DNA of 64,000 bases from assembly GCF_000813985.1 (NCBI RefSeq), contig NZ_JWLJ01000011.1:1-64000 (forward strand). Direction: 5' to 3'. The stretch's first letter is position 1. Each line of letters begins with the position of its first letter. Position numbers and translations under genes: made by a program. Positions 8,817 through 18,012 of the stretch are shown here, in pieces. The stretch comes from Ruegeria sp. ANG-R (GTDB taxonomy: Bacteria; Pseudomonadota; Alphaproteobacteria; Rhodobacterales; Rhodobacteraceae). The notes beneath the pieces are model-generated. The model was not told the DNA's origin. It worked only from the letters and a program-made list of their open reading frames with translations, and did not search any database.

Positions 8817-10103
8817 CTATTTTCCCAGGCAGAAACTCGCAAAAATCTCATCCAGAAGGGTTTCGACATCTATTCTGCCAACCAGAGACTCAAGAGACCG
8901 AATGGCGGTCCGTAATTCTTCCGCGGCTATATCATACATATCTGGACCTGATTCCAGAACCGTCTGCGAAGCAGCAAGCGATTCGACCGCGTTTGTCATG
9001 GCGATGCGATGGCGTTCCCGCGTTGCTATACCATGGCTAGTAGTTCGTTCACTCAGGACACGCGATATATCGTCTATCAGCTGATCAATTCCCTGCCCTG
9101 TTTTACCGGAAATCCCACCAGTGGACTCATCGCGTAAATCAGATTTCGGAAAAACATGAATGTCATCGACTTGCATCGAAACACCCAAGATATCAGGAGT
9201 ATCCGTCAAAAAAACGCGCAAATCAGCGGCTTCTGCCCGTTTACGGGCCAGCTCGATCCCCAGATTTTCGACATGATCCTCAGTTTCGCGTAAGCCAGCC
9301 GTATCCAACAGAGTAACTGGTAAACCAGCCAGGTCCATCCGAACTTCGATTATGTCACGGGTCGTCCCGGCATATTCGGATGTAATCGCGGCCTCGCGCC
9401 CTGCTAATGCGTTCAGCAATGTCGACTTACCCGCGTTCGGAAGACCAACAATGGCAACTTCAAAACCCGAGCGAATCCGTTCGGCGATCCGAACGCCCTT
9501 TGCCTCACGAGTCAGGTCTTCCATGACACCCGAGATCAGCTTGCGAACCTCCGGCGTTACATCTGTCGGAACGTCTTCATCCGCAAAATCTATCACGGCT
9601 TCCAATAACGATGCTGCACGGATCAAGTCTCGCCGCCAGCCTTCGGCCAATGTGCCCAATGCGCCAGCCAATATGGTCTGCGCCTGTTTCCTTTGCGCTT
9701 CGGTTTCCGCGTCGATCAGATCGGCAAGGCCCTCGACCTGCGCCAGATCCAGCTTACCGTTTTCCAATGCGCGACGCGTGAATTCGCCCGGTTCGGCCAG
9801 ATGAACATCATTCATATCCGAAAGGCATCCCAGGACGGCGTTCACCGAAGCCATACTACCGTGAATTTGAAGCTCGGCCACATCCTCACCGGTAAAACTG
9901 GACGGGGCTTGAAAGGTTAAAACCAAGCCCTCATCCAACCGTGATCCATCCGGCGCGTTCAGTGTTCGAACAGACATCCCGCGTGATGGCAAGCCACCTC
10001 CGGCCAACAGGTTCGCAACCGAATGCGCCTGCGGACCGGACAGTCGGATCACAGCAACGCCTGCTTTACCCTGGGCGCTGGCCAGGGCGAATATCGTATC
10101 CAT
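8817..10103 (-). CDS. mnmE: MnmE (TrmE), tRNA modification GTPase
   Basis: MnmE is the folate- and GTP-binding partner of MnmG. The N-terminal folate domain contains [23 protein letters not shown] sequence. The G domain has G1 GLPNAGKST at about residues 218-226 and G3 DTAGLRET at about 265-272. The protein ends in the catalytic C-terminal motif FCLGK. At 428 residues it is slightly shorter than the enteric protein but has all motifs. It is transcribed with mnmG. Confidence 0.96.
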   Translation of the reverse strand: MDTIFALASAQGKAGVAVIRLSGPQAHSVANLLAGGGLPSRGMSVRTLNAPDGSRLDEGLVLTFQAPSSFTGEDVAELQIHGSMASVNAVLGCLSDMNDVHLAEPGEFTRRALENGKLDLAQVEGLADLIDAETEAQRKQAQTILAGALGTLAEGWRRDLIRAASLLEAVIDFADEDVPTDVTPEVRKLISGVMEDLTREAKGVRIAERIRSGFEVAIVGLPNAGKSTLLNALAGREAAITSEYAGTTRDIIEVRMDLAGLPVTLLDTAGLRETEDHVENLGIELARKRAEAADLRVFLTDTPDILGVSMQVDDIHVFPKSDLRDESTGGISGKTGQGIDQLIDDISRVLSERTTSHGIATRERHRIAMTNAVESLAASQTVLESGPDMYDIAAEELRTAIRSLESLVGRIDVETLLDEIFASFCLGK

Positions 10104-10134
10104 TGATAGCCCTCGCGTCAGTGCCAGAACCCTA

Positions 10135-11406
10135 TCAGGTGTTCATCGAATCGAAGAACTCGCCGTTCGTCTTGGTTTGTTTCAACTTGGACAGCAGGAA
10201 CTCGATCGCGTCGGTTGTGCCCATCGGGTTGAGAATACGACGAAGTACGAAGGTCTTGGCCAGATCGCCCTTGTCGACCAGCAAGTCTTCTTTCCGAGTA
10301 CCGGATTTGAGGATGTCGATCGCCGGGAACACGCGCTTGTCTGCAATCTTGCGATCCAGAACGATTTCCGAGTTACCGGTGCCTTTGAACTCTTCAAAGA
10401 TCACCTCGTCCATCCGGCTGCCGGTATCGATCAGCGCGGTGGCGATGATGGTCAGCGAACCGCCTTCTTCGATGTTCCGCGCCGCACCAAAGAAGCGCTT
10501 GGGACGCTGAAGCGCATTTGCGTCTACACCACCGGTCAAAACTTTACCCGAGGATGGCACCACAGTGTTAAATGCCCTACCAAGTCTTGTGATCGAATCG
10601 AGAAGAATAACAACATCTCGTTTATGCTCGACCAAACGCTTCGCTTTTTCGATGACCATTTCCGACACGGCCACGTGGCGAGTCGCCGGTTCGTCGAAGG
10701 TCGAAGACACGACCTCACCCTTCACCGAACGCTGCATATCCGTCACCTCTTCCGGGCGTTCGTCGATCAGCAGGACGATCAGATAACACTCCGGATGGTT
10801 CTGTTCGATGGAATGCGCGATGTTCTGCAGGATCACTGTTTTACCGGTCCTCGGTGGCGCCACGATCAGCGAACGCTGACCTTTACCAATCGGCGAGACC
10901 AGATCGATCACCCGGGCCGACTTGTCCTTGATGGTGGGATCTTCGATTTCCATCTTCAGACGCTCATCCGGGTACAGAGGCGTCAGGTTGTCGAACAGGA
11001 TCTTGTGCTTGGCTTTTTCCGGATTCTCAAAGTTGATCTTGGTGACATTGGTCAACGCGAAATAGCGTTCGTTTTCATCGGGTGCTTTGATCTCACCTTC
11101 AACCGTATCTCCAGTGCGCAGCGAATGCTTACGGATCATGTCAGGCGAAACATAGATGTCATCCGGACCCGGAAGGTAGTTCGCCTCGGGCGAGCGCAAG
11201 AAACCAAAGCCGTCCTGCAGCACTTCCAGCACGCCATCGCCACCGATGGTCCAGCCCTCATCCGCGCGTTCACGCAGAATCTGGAACATCATTTCGCCTT
11301 TGCGCATGGTCGAGGCGTTCTCGATCTCAAGCTCCTCGGCCATGGCGAGCAGGTCTTTGGGGCTTTTGGCCTTCAGATCGGCCAGATTCAGAGTTTCAGT
11401 TGTCAT
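10135..11406 (-). CDS. rho: Rho transcription termination factor
   Basis: Rho is the hexameric RNA-dependent ATPase that terminates transcription. The cold-shock-like RNA-binding domain ([20 protein letters not shown]) is at about residues 60-80 and the Walker A motif VAPPRTGKT at about 173-181. The Q-loop and R-loop region follows. I chose the ATG at 11404-11406 ([12 protein letters not shown]), giving 423 residues, because it matches the usual N-terminus of alphaproteobacterial Rho. An in-frame ATG nine codons upstream (11433) is possible; neither start has a strong ribosome-binding site. Confidence 0.95.
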   Translation of the reverse strand: MTTETLNLADLKAKSPKDLLAMAEELEIENASTMRKGEMMFQILRERADEGWTIGGDGVLEVLQDGFGFLRSPEANYLPGPDDIYVSPDMIRKHSLRTGDTVEGEIKAPDENERYFALTNVTKINFENPEKAKHKILFDNLTPLYPDERLKMEIEDPTIKDKSARVIDLVSPIGKGQRSLIVAPPRTGKTVILQNIAHSIEQNHPECYLIVLLIDERPEEVTDMQRSVKGEVVSSTFDEPATRHVAVSEMVIEKAKRLVEHKRDVVILLDSITRLGRAFNTVVPSSGKVLTGGVDANALQRPKRFFGAARNIEEGGSLTIIATALIDTGSRMDEVIFEEFKGTGNSEIVLDRKIADKRVFPAIDILKSGTRKEDLLVDKGDLAKTFVLRRILNPMGTTDAIEFLLSKLKQTKTNGEFFDSMNT

Positions 11407-11532
11407 GATGATACGAGCCTTGGCCGCTTGCATCGCGGCACCAGAGTGGAATTTCAGAACGGAAGATACCTCGCCCGGACGGGCGCGTTATGCGATAGAT
11501 AAGCGCTTACTCAAAAAGAGTCAAACAGGCCC

Positions 11533-11982
11533 TCAGAACTTCAGAACAACCGCCAGGACGATGATTACCATCAGAATGGTCGGAACCTCATTCATCATGC
11601 GGTATTGCCGCCCAGTGAGCTTATTTCGCCCCTCTGCCAGGTCTTTGCGCCGTGCCATCAGCCAATGATGGAACCAGGTCATCCCGATCACAGCTGCACC
11701 CTTGACCCAGGGCCAACTCCAGTCCCATCCGACAATACCGGGCGTGAAGACCATGATCAGCCCGCAAACCCAGGCCACGATCATCGCCGGGCGCATGATC
11801 ACACGCATCAGCTTTTCTTCCATTTCAAAGAAAATCTGTTGCGCGCCATCGACGGCCTGCGCTTTTTCAACGTGATACACGAACAATCTGGGTAAATAGA
11901 ACAACCCTGCCATCCATGAAATCACAGCCATGATGTGCAGGGATTTGACCCATGGGTAGATCGTGAAAAGAAGATCGGTCAT
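11533..11982 (-). CDS. hemJ: HemJ, protoporphyrinogen IX oxidase
   Basis: HemJ is a heme-binding membrane protein that oxidises protoporphyrinogen IX in heme synthesis. The 149-residue protein has four hydrophobic segments and the family-conserved histidine in KSLHIMAVISWMAGLFYLPR (about 13-32), then LPRLFVYH and MRPAMIVAW. The start at 11982 (MTDLLFTIYPW) fits the family. The longer open frame upstream runs through the proposed origin and is not protein-like. In many alphaproteobacteria HemJ genes lie near hemE and the origin; hemE is not present here. Confidence 0.92.
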   Translation of the reverse strand: MTDLLFTIYPWVKSLHIMAVISWMAGLFYLPRLFVYHVEKAQAVDGAQQIFFEMEEKLMRVIMRPAMIVAWVCGLIMVFTPGIVGWDWSWPWVKGAAVIGMTWFHHWLMARRKDLAEGRNKLTGRQYRMMNEVPTILMVIIVLAVVLKF

Positions 11983-12385
11983 CGGGCTTTCCGGATTTGC
12001 CTGAAACCCTCCTAATAAAAAAAATAGAAAAGAAAAAGGATGATGGTTTTGTAGAGAGATCAAAATCCGTGGATTACTTTTTTGTCCTGCTCTTTTCCCC
12101 AGGTGGACAAAAAAGTGAGATTTGGATCTGGATGTGTTGGCTAAATTGAAAATATAATTATTACAAATACTTATGATGGTTTTATGCTGTCTTGATTGTG
12201 GATAACCTGTTGAGCAACGCAGGATAGTTCGCTTATCCGAAGTTTCCAACTTATCCTTGTCCCGTCTGGACAGGAACCGGGCGACTCGGGGAAGTCTTAC
12301 GTCAAATTCCCGGGGTTGCGTGTCAACCGGAAAGCCATACAAACCGTCCAAGAACGTTCAATGATTTGCACACGGGGTTTTCCAC
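11983..12385. other. oriC: candidate chromosomal replication origin (oriC)
   Basis: A gene-free stretch of about 400 bp between hemJ and maf, far richer in A+T than its neighbours. It contains a perfect DnaA box TTATCCACA on the minus strand (12197-12205), a one-mismatch box TTTTCCACA (12378-12386) touching the maf start, and two-mismatch boxes at 12068-12076, 12093-12101, 12102-12110 and 12233-12241. An A-rich run (about 12011-12045) could be the unwinding element. Genes on both sides read away from it, parAB-parS lies within 8 kb, and the maf-aroE-coaE-dnaQ neighbourhood borders the origin in Caulobacter. One GANTC methylation site is at 12283-12287. Confidence 0.75.
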
Positions 12386-12985
12386 ATGACTGTCCCCATA
12401 CTTCTTGCTTCGGGTTCTGCGATCCGGGCGCAGCTGCTGGAAAACGCAGGCGTGCCGTTTTCAGTCCAGGTCGCCCGGGTTGATGAAGAGACCGTCAAAC
12501 GCGCCCTGCTGGCCGAGGGCGCTTCGCCTCGTGATATTGCCGATGCGCTGGCTGAGATGAAAGCACGTAAGGTCAGCGACAAGGTTCCCGGCGCGATGGT
12601 TTTGGGATGCGATCAGGTGCTGGATTTCGAAGGGCAGCTGTTGTCGAAACCGGAAACGCCCGAGGATGCGCTGGTTCAGCTCAAGTCCATGCGCGGCAGG
12701 CGTCATATGTTGCTGTCCGCCGCGGTGATCTATCAGGATGGTCAGCCGATCTGGCGCCATGTCGGGCAGGTGCGTCTGAGGATGCGGGCTAGTTCGGATG
12801 CGTATTTGCGTGATTATGTGGCACGGAACTGGGACAGTATTCGGCATTCAGTCGGAGCATACAAACTGGAAGAAGAAGGCGTGCGCCTGTTTGCCACCAT
12901 TGACGGCGACTATTTTAACGTCTTGGGTATGCCTCTGTTGGAGCTGCTCAATTTTCTGGCCGTGAAGGGAGTGATCGATCAATGA
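12386..12985 (+). CDS. maf: Maf-family nucleotide pyrophosphatase
   Basis: Maf proteins are house-cleaning pyrophosphatases acting on dTTP/UTP or on modified nucleotides such as m7GTP. The 199-residue protein starts ILLASGSAIRAQLLENAGVPF, the Maf signature, with the conserved R and the VDEETVK acidic motif. LGCDQVL (about residues 73-79) is the central catalytic block. Which subfamily it belongs to is uncertain from sequence reading. The first gene on the right-hand side of the proposed origin, it overlaps aroE by 4 bp. Confidence 0.92.
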   Translation: MTVPILLASGSAIRAQLLENAGVPFSVQVARVDEETVKRALLAEGASPRDIADALAEMKARKVSDKVPGAMVLGCDQVLDFEGQLLSKPETPEDALVQLKSMRGRRHMLLSAAVIYQDGQPIWRHVGQVRLRMRASSDAYLRDYVARNWDSIRHSVGAYKLEEEGVRLFATIDGDYFNVLGMPLLELLNFLAVKGVIDQ

Positions 12986-13815
12986 CGGAGCATCGAATTC
13001 CTCTGGCCGGGGTGATCGGGCACCCAATTGCCCATTCCCGATCTCCCAAGCTGCATGGTCATTGGCTGAAAACATACGGGTTGGCTGGCCATTATGTTCC
13101 GATGGATGTGGCTCCGGCGGATCTGGAAACCGTTCTGCAGACGCTACCGAAAGCCGGGTTTGTCGGTGCCAATGTAACGGTGCCGCATAAAGAGGCTGCG
13201 CTACGTCTGGCGGATCATGCCTCGGATCGTGCCTCGGTGATTGGTGCGGCGAATACACTTGTGTTCCGCAGGGATGGCTCGATTCACGCGGACAATACGG
13301 ATGGGTATGGCTTCATGGAGAACCTGCGCAGCGGGGCGCCGGATTGGAACCCTCAGGATGGGCCGGCGGTTGTGTTTGGCGCAGGCGGTGCAGCGCGGGC
13401 AGTCCTGCAGGCGCTGGCAGAGGCCGGAGTGCCCGAAATCCTGCTGACCAACCGCACTCGCACCCGTGCCGATCATCTGAAAGAAGAGTTCGGGCAACGG
13501 ATTACAGTTGTCGACTGGGTACAGGCGGGCAATGTGATCGAGGATGCCGAATTGGTGGTTAACACCACGTCGCTCGGGATGCAGGGGCAGCCGGAATTGC
13601 GCGTTCCGCTGGACGGATTGCAACCCGGTGCCGTTGTAACCGATCTGGTTTATGCGCCGCTTCAGACGCATTTGTTGCAACAGGCAGAAGAGGCGGGATG
13701 CACCACCGTCGATGGTCTGGGGATGCTGCTGCACCAGGCCGTGCCCGGGTTCGAACGCTGGTTTGGCGTGCGCCCCGAAGTGGATGCCGAAACCCGCGCG
13801 GCGGCATTGGCATGA
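12982..13815 (+). CDS. aroE: AroE, shikimate dehydrogenase
   Basis: AroE reduces 3-dehydroshikimate to shikimate with NADPH in aromatic amino-acid synthesis. Substrate-domain motifs are GHPIAHSRSPKLH (about residues 14-26) and GANVTVPHKEAA (about 60-71). The NADP site is VVFGAGGAARAVLQAL (about 131-146), and GLGMLLHQAVPGFERW is the conserved C-terminal block. Length 277 residues. It overlaps both neighbours by ATGA junctions in the maf-aroE-coaE-dnaQ operon. Confidence 0.97.
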   Translation: MTEHRIPLAGVIGHPIAHSRSPKLHGHWLKTYGLAGHYVPMDVAPADLETVLQTLPKAGFVGANVTVPHKEAALRLADHASDRASVIGAANTLVFRRDGSIHADNTDGYGFMENLRSGAPDWNPQDGPAVVFGAGGAARAVLQALAEAGVPEILLTNRTRTRADHLKEEFGQRITVVDWVQAGNVIEDAELVVNTTSLGMQGQPELRVPLDGLQPGAVVTDLVYAPLQTHLLQQAEEAGCTTVDGLGMLLHQAVPGFERWFGVRPEVDAETRAAALA

Positions 13816-14405
13816 GTTTTGCACTCGGGCTCACCGGATCAATCGGGATGGGCAAAAGCACGACCGCTCTGATGTTCGCGGATGAAGGCTGCGCGCTGTG
13901 GGATGCGGATGCCGCTGTACATCGGCTTTACGCAGAAGGAGGTGCCGCAGTTGGACCCATGCGAACGCTGTTTCCTTCGGCTGTCGTCGACGACTCGGTC
14001 AGCCGCGAAGGGTTAAAGCGGATCATCGCCAGGGATTCCACCGCGCTGAAGACGATAGAGAGCATTGTGCATCCCCTTGTGGCGGCGGACCGCGCAGCGT
14101 TTCGTGCAGCGGCGTCTGCCGATATTCTGGTTTTTGACATCCCGTTGCTGTTTGAAACCGGTGGCAATGCCGCGATGGACGCCGTGGCCTGTGTCCGGGT
14201 CCCGGCTGACGAACAAAAGCGACGAGTCATGGCGCGTGGCACGATGACAGAGGCGCAGTTTGAGCAGATCCGCGCCAAGCAGATGCCGAATGACGAAAAA
14301 TGCGCCCGGTCCGATTTTGTGATTGAAACGGATACACTGGACCATGCCCGCGCACAGGTGCAGGATATCGTCAGGCAGATACGGGCAGGAATGGCAGATG
14401 CGTGA
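13812..14405 (+). CDS. coaE: CoaE, dephospho-CoA kinase
   Basis: CoaE phosphorylates dephospho-CoA in the last step of coenzyme A synthesis. The P-loop GLTGSIGMGKST lies at residues 6-17, with DADAAVHRLY as the substrate-binding segment and VFDIPLLFETG as the lid-side motif. The ATG at 13812 overlaps the aroE stop (ATGA) and places the P-loop at the usual position, giving 197 residues. The upstream frame extension is unlikely. Confidence 0.96.
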   Translation: MSFALGLTGSIGMGKSTTALMFADEGCALWDADAAVHRLYAEGGAAVGPMRTLFPSAVVDDSVSREGLKRIIARDSTALKTIESIVHPLVAADRAAFRAAASADILVFDIPLLFETGGNAAMDAVACVRVPADEQKRRVMARGTMTEAQFEQIRAKQMPNDEKCARSDFVIETDTLDHARAQVQDIVRQIRAGMADA

Positions 14406-15120
14406 GATTGTACTCGACACCGAAACAACCGGGTTCGATCCCGAAAGCGGCGACCGGATTGTTGAGATCGGCGCGGTCGAGCTGTGGAACCATGTGGCCA
14501 CGGGTGAAACCTATCACGTCTATATCAACCCCGAGCGTTCAATGCCGGAAGAGGCGTTTGGTGTGCACGGCATCGGACCGGACTTGCTGGAAAACCCGCG
14601 CCCGCCGGAAAATGGCGAGGTGACGCTGAAAGACAAACCGGTCTTTGCCAAGGTCGGGCAAGGATTTCGCGATTTTGTAGGCGACGCCAAGTTGGTGATC
14701 CACAATGCCTCGTTCGACATGAAGTTTTTGAATGCCGAGCTGGGGTGGATGGGTGTGTCACTGATTCCGATGGACCAGGCAATCGATACGCTGGCCATCG
14801 CCCGCAAACGGTTTCCGGGTTCTCCTGCTTCTCTGGACGCGTTGTGCCGACGATTTGGCATCGACAACTCGAACCGGGTGCTGCACGGCGCGCTGCTCGA
14901 CTCGGAAATTCTGGCAGAAGTGTATCTGGAGTTGATTGGCGGACGTCAGCCCGATTTTGGGCTGTCGCCCGTCGCCTCAGGTGCGGCGGGCGGTGGTGAG
15001 GAATGGCGCCCCTCGGCGCGTCCCACCGTGCTGCCGTCCCGGATCACCGAAGACGAACGTGCGGCACATCAGCAATTTGTCGGGAAATTGGGCGAAAACG
15101 CCCTGTGGACCCGCGCCTGA
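14398..15120 (+). CDS. dnaQ: DnaQ, DNA polymerase III epsilon subunit (3'-5' exonuclease)
   Basis: DnaQ is the proofreading subunit of the replicative polymerase. Exo I is VLDTETTGFDP (residues 5-15, catalytic D and E), followed by VEIGAVEL. Exo II is HNASFDMKFLN (about 102-112) and Exo III is HGALLDSEILAEVYLEL (about 163-179). The start at 14398 overlaps coaE by 8 bp and gives 240 residues, a normal length. The gene closes the operon leading away from the proposed origin. Confidence 0.96.
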   Translation: MREIVLDTETTGFDPESGDRIVEIGAVELWNHVATGETYHVYINPERSMPEEAFGVHGIGPDLLENPRPPENGEVTLKDKPVFAKVGQGFRDFVGDAKLVIHNASFDMKFLNAELGWMGVSLIPMDQAIDTLAIARKRFPGSPASLDALCRRFGIDNSNRVLHGALLDSEILAEVYLELIGGRQPDFGLSPVASGAAGGGEEWRPSARPTVLPSRITEDERAAHQQFVGKLGENALWTRA

Positions 15121-15139
15121 TCCAGATCACGCGCGGGTC
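15108..15139. terminator. hairpin between convergent dnaQ and secB
   Basis: GACCCGCGC (15108-15116) and GCGCGGGTC (15131-15139) form a perfect 9-bp stem around the dnaQ stop codon and a 14-nt loop. No T-run follows on either strand, so it may be only a weak or Rho-assisted terminator, or an mRNA-protecting structure. Confidence 0.35.
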
Positions 15140-15148
15140 TCAAGGTGA

Positions 15149-15652
15149 TCAGGCGTCGGCCTGTTGTGTCTGTGCAGCGGCCTGGCGCCGCGCCAGTTCG
15201 TTGCGATAAAGCGCCACGAAATCAATATTATCGAGGTTGACCGGCGGATAGCCGCCATCACGTGTGATGTCGCTGACGATACGACGCAGGAACGGGAACA
15301 GCATACGCGGGCATTCGATCATCAGGAACGGATGCATCTGATCCTCAGGCACACCTTCCACGTGGAACAGGCCGCAGTAATCGATCTCGCACAGGAACAG
15401 AATGTCTTCCAGACCTTTGGCCTTGGACTTCAGGTTCAGTTTGATCGAGACCTCGTATTGATGATCTGTCGGGCGCTTCTTCGCGTCCAGGTTCACCTGA
15501 ACCGAAATCTCGGGCTGCACATCACCCGAGACACCTTTCTGCGCCATGACGTTTTCAAAGGACATATCGCGAATGAATTGTCCCAGAACGCGCATCTGGA
15601 TCTGTGGGGCAGCCTGTGCCGCAGTGTTTTCTTGGGGGCTTTCGTCAGCCAT
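15149..15652 (-). CDS. secB: SecB, protein-export chaperone
   Basis: SecB is the tetrameric chaperone that keeps precursors unfolded and delivers them to SecA. The sequence shows the family core: RVLGQFIRDMSFEN (about residues 22-35), the alternating beta-strand region with YEVSIKLNLKSKAKG, and FPFLRRIVSDITRDGGYPP near 130. The start at 15652 has a GGAG ribosome-binding site and gives 167 residues, normal for alphaproteobacteria. It faces dnaQ across 28 bp. Confidence 0.95.
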   Translation of the reverse strand: MADESPQENTAAQAAPQIQMRVLGQFIRDMSFENVMAQKGVSGDVQPEISVQVNLDAKKRPTDHQYEVSIKLNLKSKAKGLEDILFLCEIDYCGLFHVEGVPEDQMHPFLMIECPRMLFPFLRRIVSDITRDGGYPPVNLDNIDFVALYRNELARRQAAAQTQQADA

Positions 15653-15712
15653 GTAACTACTCCGGAAATGAAATTCGCCACTGCTTAACAAGTTGAGCGC
15701 GGTAGCTCAATG

Positions 15713-16207
15713 CTACTGCGGGCCTTCGACCCATTTAGACGGCTTCTCCGGGTTCTGGCGGGGCCTGACTTCGGTGTACTCGCCGTCGATCACGTCATCA
15801 TTATCAAACGGATTTGGACGTGATCGAAACTGCGCGCCCGTACCCATCTGGAAATGCGTGATTGTCGCCTTCGACTTGAGATAGCGAAATACCGCAACGC
15901 GAATGCCCGGTATAAGCAATGCGAAACCAATGGCATCGGTGAAGAATCCGGGTGTCAGCAGCAACACGCCCGACAACAGGATCATCGCGCCATGGGCCAG
16001 CGGCTCGGTCGGATCATCCAGTTCAGCGAAGGATCGCTGCAGATTGGCCAGCGCCATGCGACCTTGTGTCCGCACCAGAACGGTGCCCAAAACCGCCGTT
16101 AGAACGACAATTGCAAGCGTCGGCCAAAGCCCGATCAAACCGCCAACCTGTATGAACAGGGCGATCTCGATGATCGGAACCAATAAAAAAGCCAGGAACA
16201 AGTACAT
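15713..16207 (-). CDS. fxsA: FxsA-family cytoplasmic-membrane protein
   Basis: FxsA proteins are small inner-membrane proteins, named because overproduction relieves F-plasmid exclusion of phage T7; the native role is unknown. The 164-residue protein has hydrophobic segments at about 2-20, 25-42 and 75-105 and the family motifs EIALFIQVGGLIGLWPTL and LLLTPGFFTDAIGF. The soluble C-terminal tail (about 115-164) is rich in polar residues. It is divergent from the Tim44-like gene across 108 bp. Confidence 0.9.
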   Translation of the reverse strand: MYLFLAFLLVPIIEIALFIQVGGLIGLWPTLAIVVLTAVLGTVLVRTQGRMALANLQRSFAELDDPTEPLAHGAMILLSGVLLLTPGFFTDAIGFALLIPGIRVAVFRYLKSKATITHFQMGTGAQFRSRPNPFDNDDVIDGEYTEVRPRQNPEKPSKWVEGPQ

Positions 16208-16315
16208 TTGCGGTATCCTTTAGCATGTGCCGGGCTGTGGACTTGCACCCAACTGTCACCTACATAGTGGCAGAGGGCTGCGTATACAAAGCCCGGGTTC
16301 TGAAAAGAGGACGAA

Positions 16316-16975
16316 ATGAACTCACCCCTGATCCAGCTTCTGGTGCTGGCCGGAATTGCCGTTTTCCTTATCCTGCGTCTGAAAAGCGTACTGGGTACGC
16401 GTGAAGGTTTTGAAAAACCTCCGCTTCAGCAGCAGCCGGATACCAACGGTGCGCGACGTGACTTCGAAGTGATCGAAGGCGGGCCGGATCACGACATCAC
16501 CGACCATGTGGCGGAAGACAGCGAACAGGCGCAGACCCTGGCCGCGATGAAGCGGGTCGAACCCAGCTTTTCCGTCAGTGAATTCGTGCAGGGTGCGCGC
16601 GGCGCGTATGAGATGATCGTGATGGGGTTCGAAAAGGGCAATCTGGACGAGATTCAGCCTTTCCTGTCCGAAGAGGTGTTCGACAGCTTTGTTTCGGTGG
16701 TTGCCGATCGCGAAGACAAGGGCCTGACCATCGAGGCCGAATTTATCGGCGTACGCGAAACCACGCTGGCCGATGTGTCGTTCGACAAGGACAGCAATCA
16801 GGCCGAGATCACCATGCGCTTTATCGGTGAACTGACCTCGGTCGTGCGCGATCGCGGCGGGGATATCATCGAAGGCAATCCCAATACCGTCAAACGCCAA
16901 AAGGACAGCTGGACCTTTGCCCGCGTCATGGGCGCGGACGATCCGAACTGGCTGCTTGTTGCCACGGACGCATGA
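16316..16975 (+). CDS. Tim44-like domain membrane protein (TimA family)
   Basis: A 219-residue inner-membrane protein with one N-terminal transmembrane helix (about residues 4-20) followed by a Tim44-like lipid-binding domain (about 75-217), the bacterial relative of the mitochondrial import subunit Tim44. In Caulobacter such a protein (TimA) is membrane-bound. The start has a GAGG-type ribosome-binding site. It overlaps mltA by 4 bp and heads the operon with mltA and an Smr gene, which suggests a link to the cell envelope. Confidence 0.85.
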   Translation: MNSPLIQLLVLAGIAVFLILRLKSVLGTREGFEKPPLQQQPDTNGARRDFEVIEGGPDHDITDHVAEDSEQAQTLAAMKRVEPSFSVSEFVQGARGAYEMIVMGFEKGNLDEIQPFLSEEVFDSFVSVVADREDKGLTIEAEFIGVRETTLADVSFDKDSNQAEITMRFIGELTSVVRDRGGDIIEGNPNTVKRQKDSWTFARVMGADDPNWLLVATDA

Positions 16976-18012
16976 TTGCAGCGCTCCGGTCGCTATTTCT
17001 GGGGGTCGTCATGACCACTGCCAGCGCCGCCGGAGCCGAGGCGACGCGATCCATCCTGTCATTCGATGACCTTGATGGCTGGGCTGCCGACGATCACGGG
17101 GCAGCCCTTTCCGTATTCCTGAACACCTGCGGTGATCTGAAAGACCCCGATTGGCAGGCATTGTGTGGCGTTGCCCGGACGTACGAGTCCGAGTCCGCCC
17201 GATCGTTTTTTGAACTGTTTTTCCGCCCCGTTCTGGTTGAAGACGGAAAGGACGCGCTGTTCACCGGATATTTTGAGCCTGAACTGGATGGCTCGAAATC
17301 TCCATCTGGTAAGTATCGCTATCCGCTCTATCGGATGCCGCCCGAGGCGCGCGGGGTCGACCAGTGGCTCAGCCGACGGGATTTGCTGACCGGAGATGCG
17401 ATGACGGGCCGGGGGCTTGAAATCGCATGGGTCGATGACCCGGTCGAGCTGTTCTTTTTGCAGATACAGGGCTCGGGCCGTATCCGCTTGCCCGATGGCA
17501 GTGCGCTGCGGGTGGGGTATGGCGGTGCCAATGGGCATCCTTATCGATCCATTGGTGCTGAACTGGTGCGGCGTGGTGCGCTGGGTGCGCATGAAGTCAG
17601 CGCCCAGATGATCCGGGCGTGGGTGCGCAAGAACCCCGAAGCCGGGGCTGAGTTGTTGTTTCACAACCCGTCTTATGTGTTTTTCCGCGAAGTGACGCGG
17701 GTCGCGCCCGAATTCGGTCCGCTGGGTGCGATGAACCGCTCGGTCACCACAATGCGCAGCATTGCGGCCGATCCGGCTTATACGCCGTTGGGGGCTCCGG
17801 TCTGGGTCGAGAAGGATGGCAAGAATCCCTTGCGGCGGTTGATGATCGCGCAGGATACCGGTTCGGCCATCAAGGGCGCTCAGCGGGCGGACATTTTCTT
17901 TGGCACTGGGGATGAGGCGGGACAAGCTGCTGGCCGTCTGAAAGACCCGGGCCGCATGGTTGTGCTTTTGCCGATCCAGCGGGCCTATGCCCTGTTACCG
18001 GATGAATTCTGA
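16972..18012 (+). CDS. mltA: MltA, murein lytic transglycosylase A
   Basis: MltA cleaves peptidoglycan glycan strands to form 1,6-anhydro-MurNAc ends. An N-terminal signal sequence (about residues 1-24, ending ASAAGAEA) is followed by the MltA domain with FTGYFEPELDGS (about 101-112). A C-terminal 3D domain contains AQDTGSAIKGAQRADIFFG (about 301-319), with the three aspartates that name that fold. There is no lipobox cysteine, unlike enteric MltA. Length 346 residues; it shares one base with the following Smr gene. Confidence 0.94.
   Translation: MIAALRSLFLGVVMTTASAAGAEATRSILSFDDLDGWAADDHGAALSVFLNTCGDLKDPDWQALCGVARTYESESARSFFELFFRPVLVEDGKDALFTGYFEPELDGSKSPSGKYRYPLYRMPPEARGVDQWLSRRDLLTGDAMTGRGLEIAWVDDPVELFFLQIQGSGRIRLPDGSALRVGYGGANGHPYRSIGAELVRRGALGAHEVSAQMIRAWVRKNPEAGAELLFHNPSYVFFREVTRVAPEFGPLGAMNRSVTTMRSIAADPAYTPLGAPVWVEKDGKNPLRRLMIAQDTGSAIKGAQRADIFFGTGDEAGQAAGRLKDPGRMVVLLPIQRAYALLPDEF

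Noticed and set aside
10177..11502. 441-codon plus-strand open frame antisense to rho
   Set aside because: A shadow of the G+C-rich rho gene; no family features or ribosome-binding site.
11983..12385. Long minus-strand open frame extending hemJ upstream to 12351
   Set aside because: The extension has no protein-like features, crosses the A+T-rich origin candidate, and HemJ begins normally at 11982.
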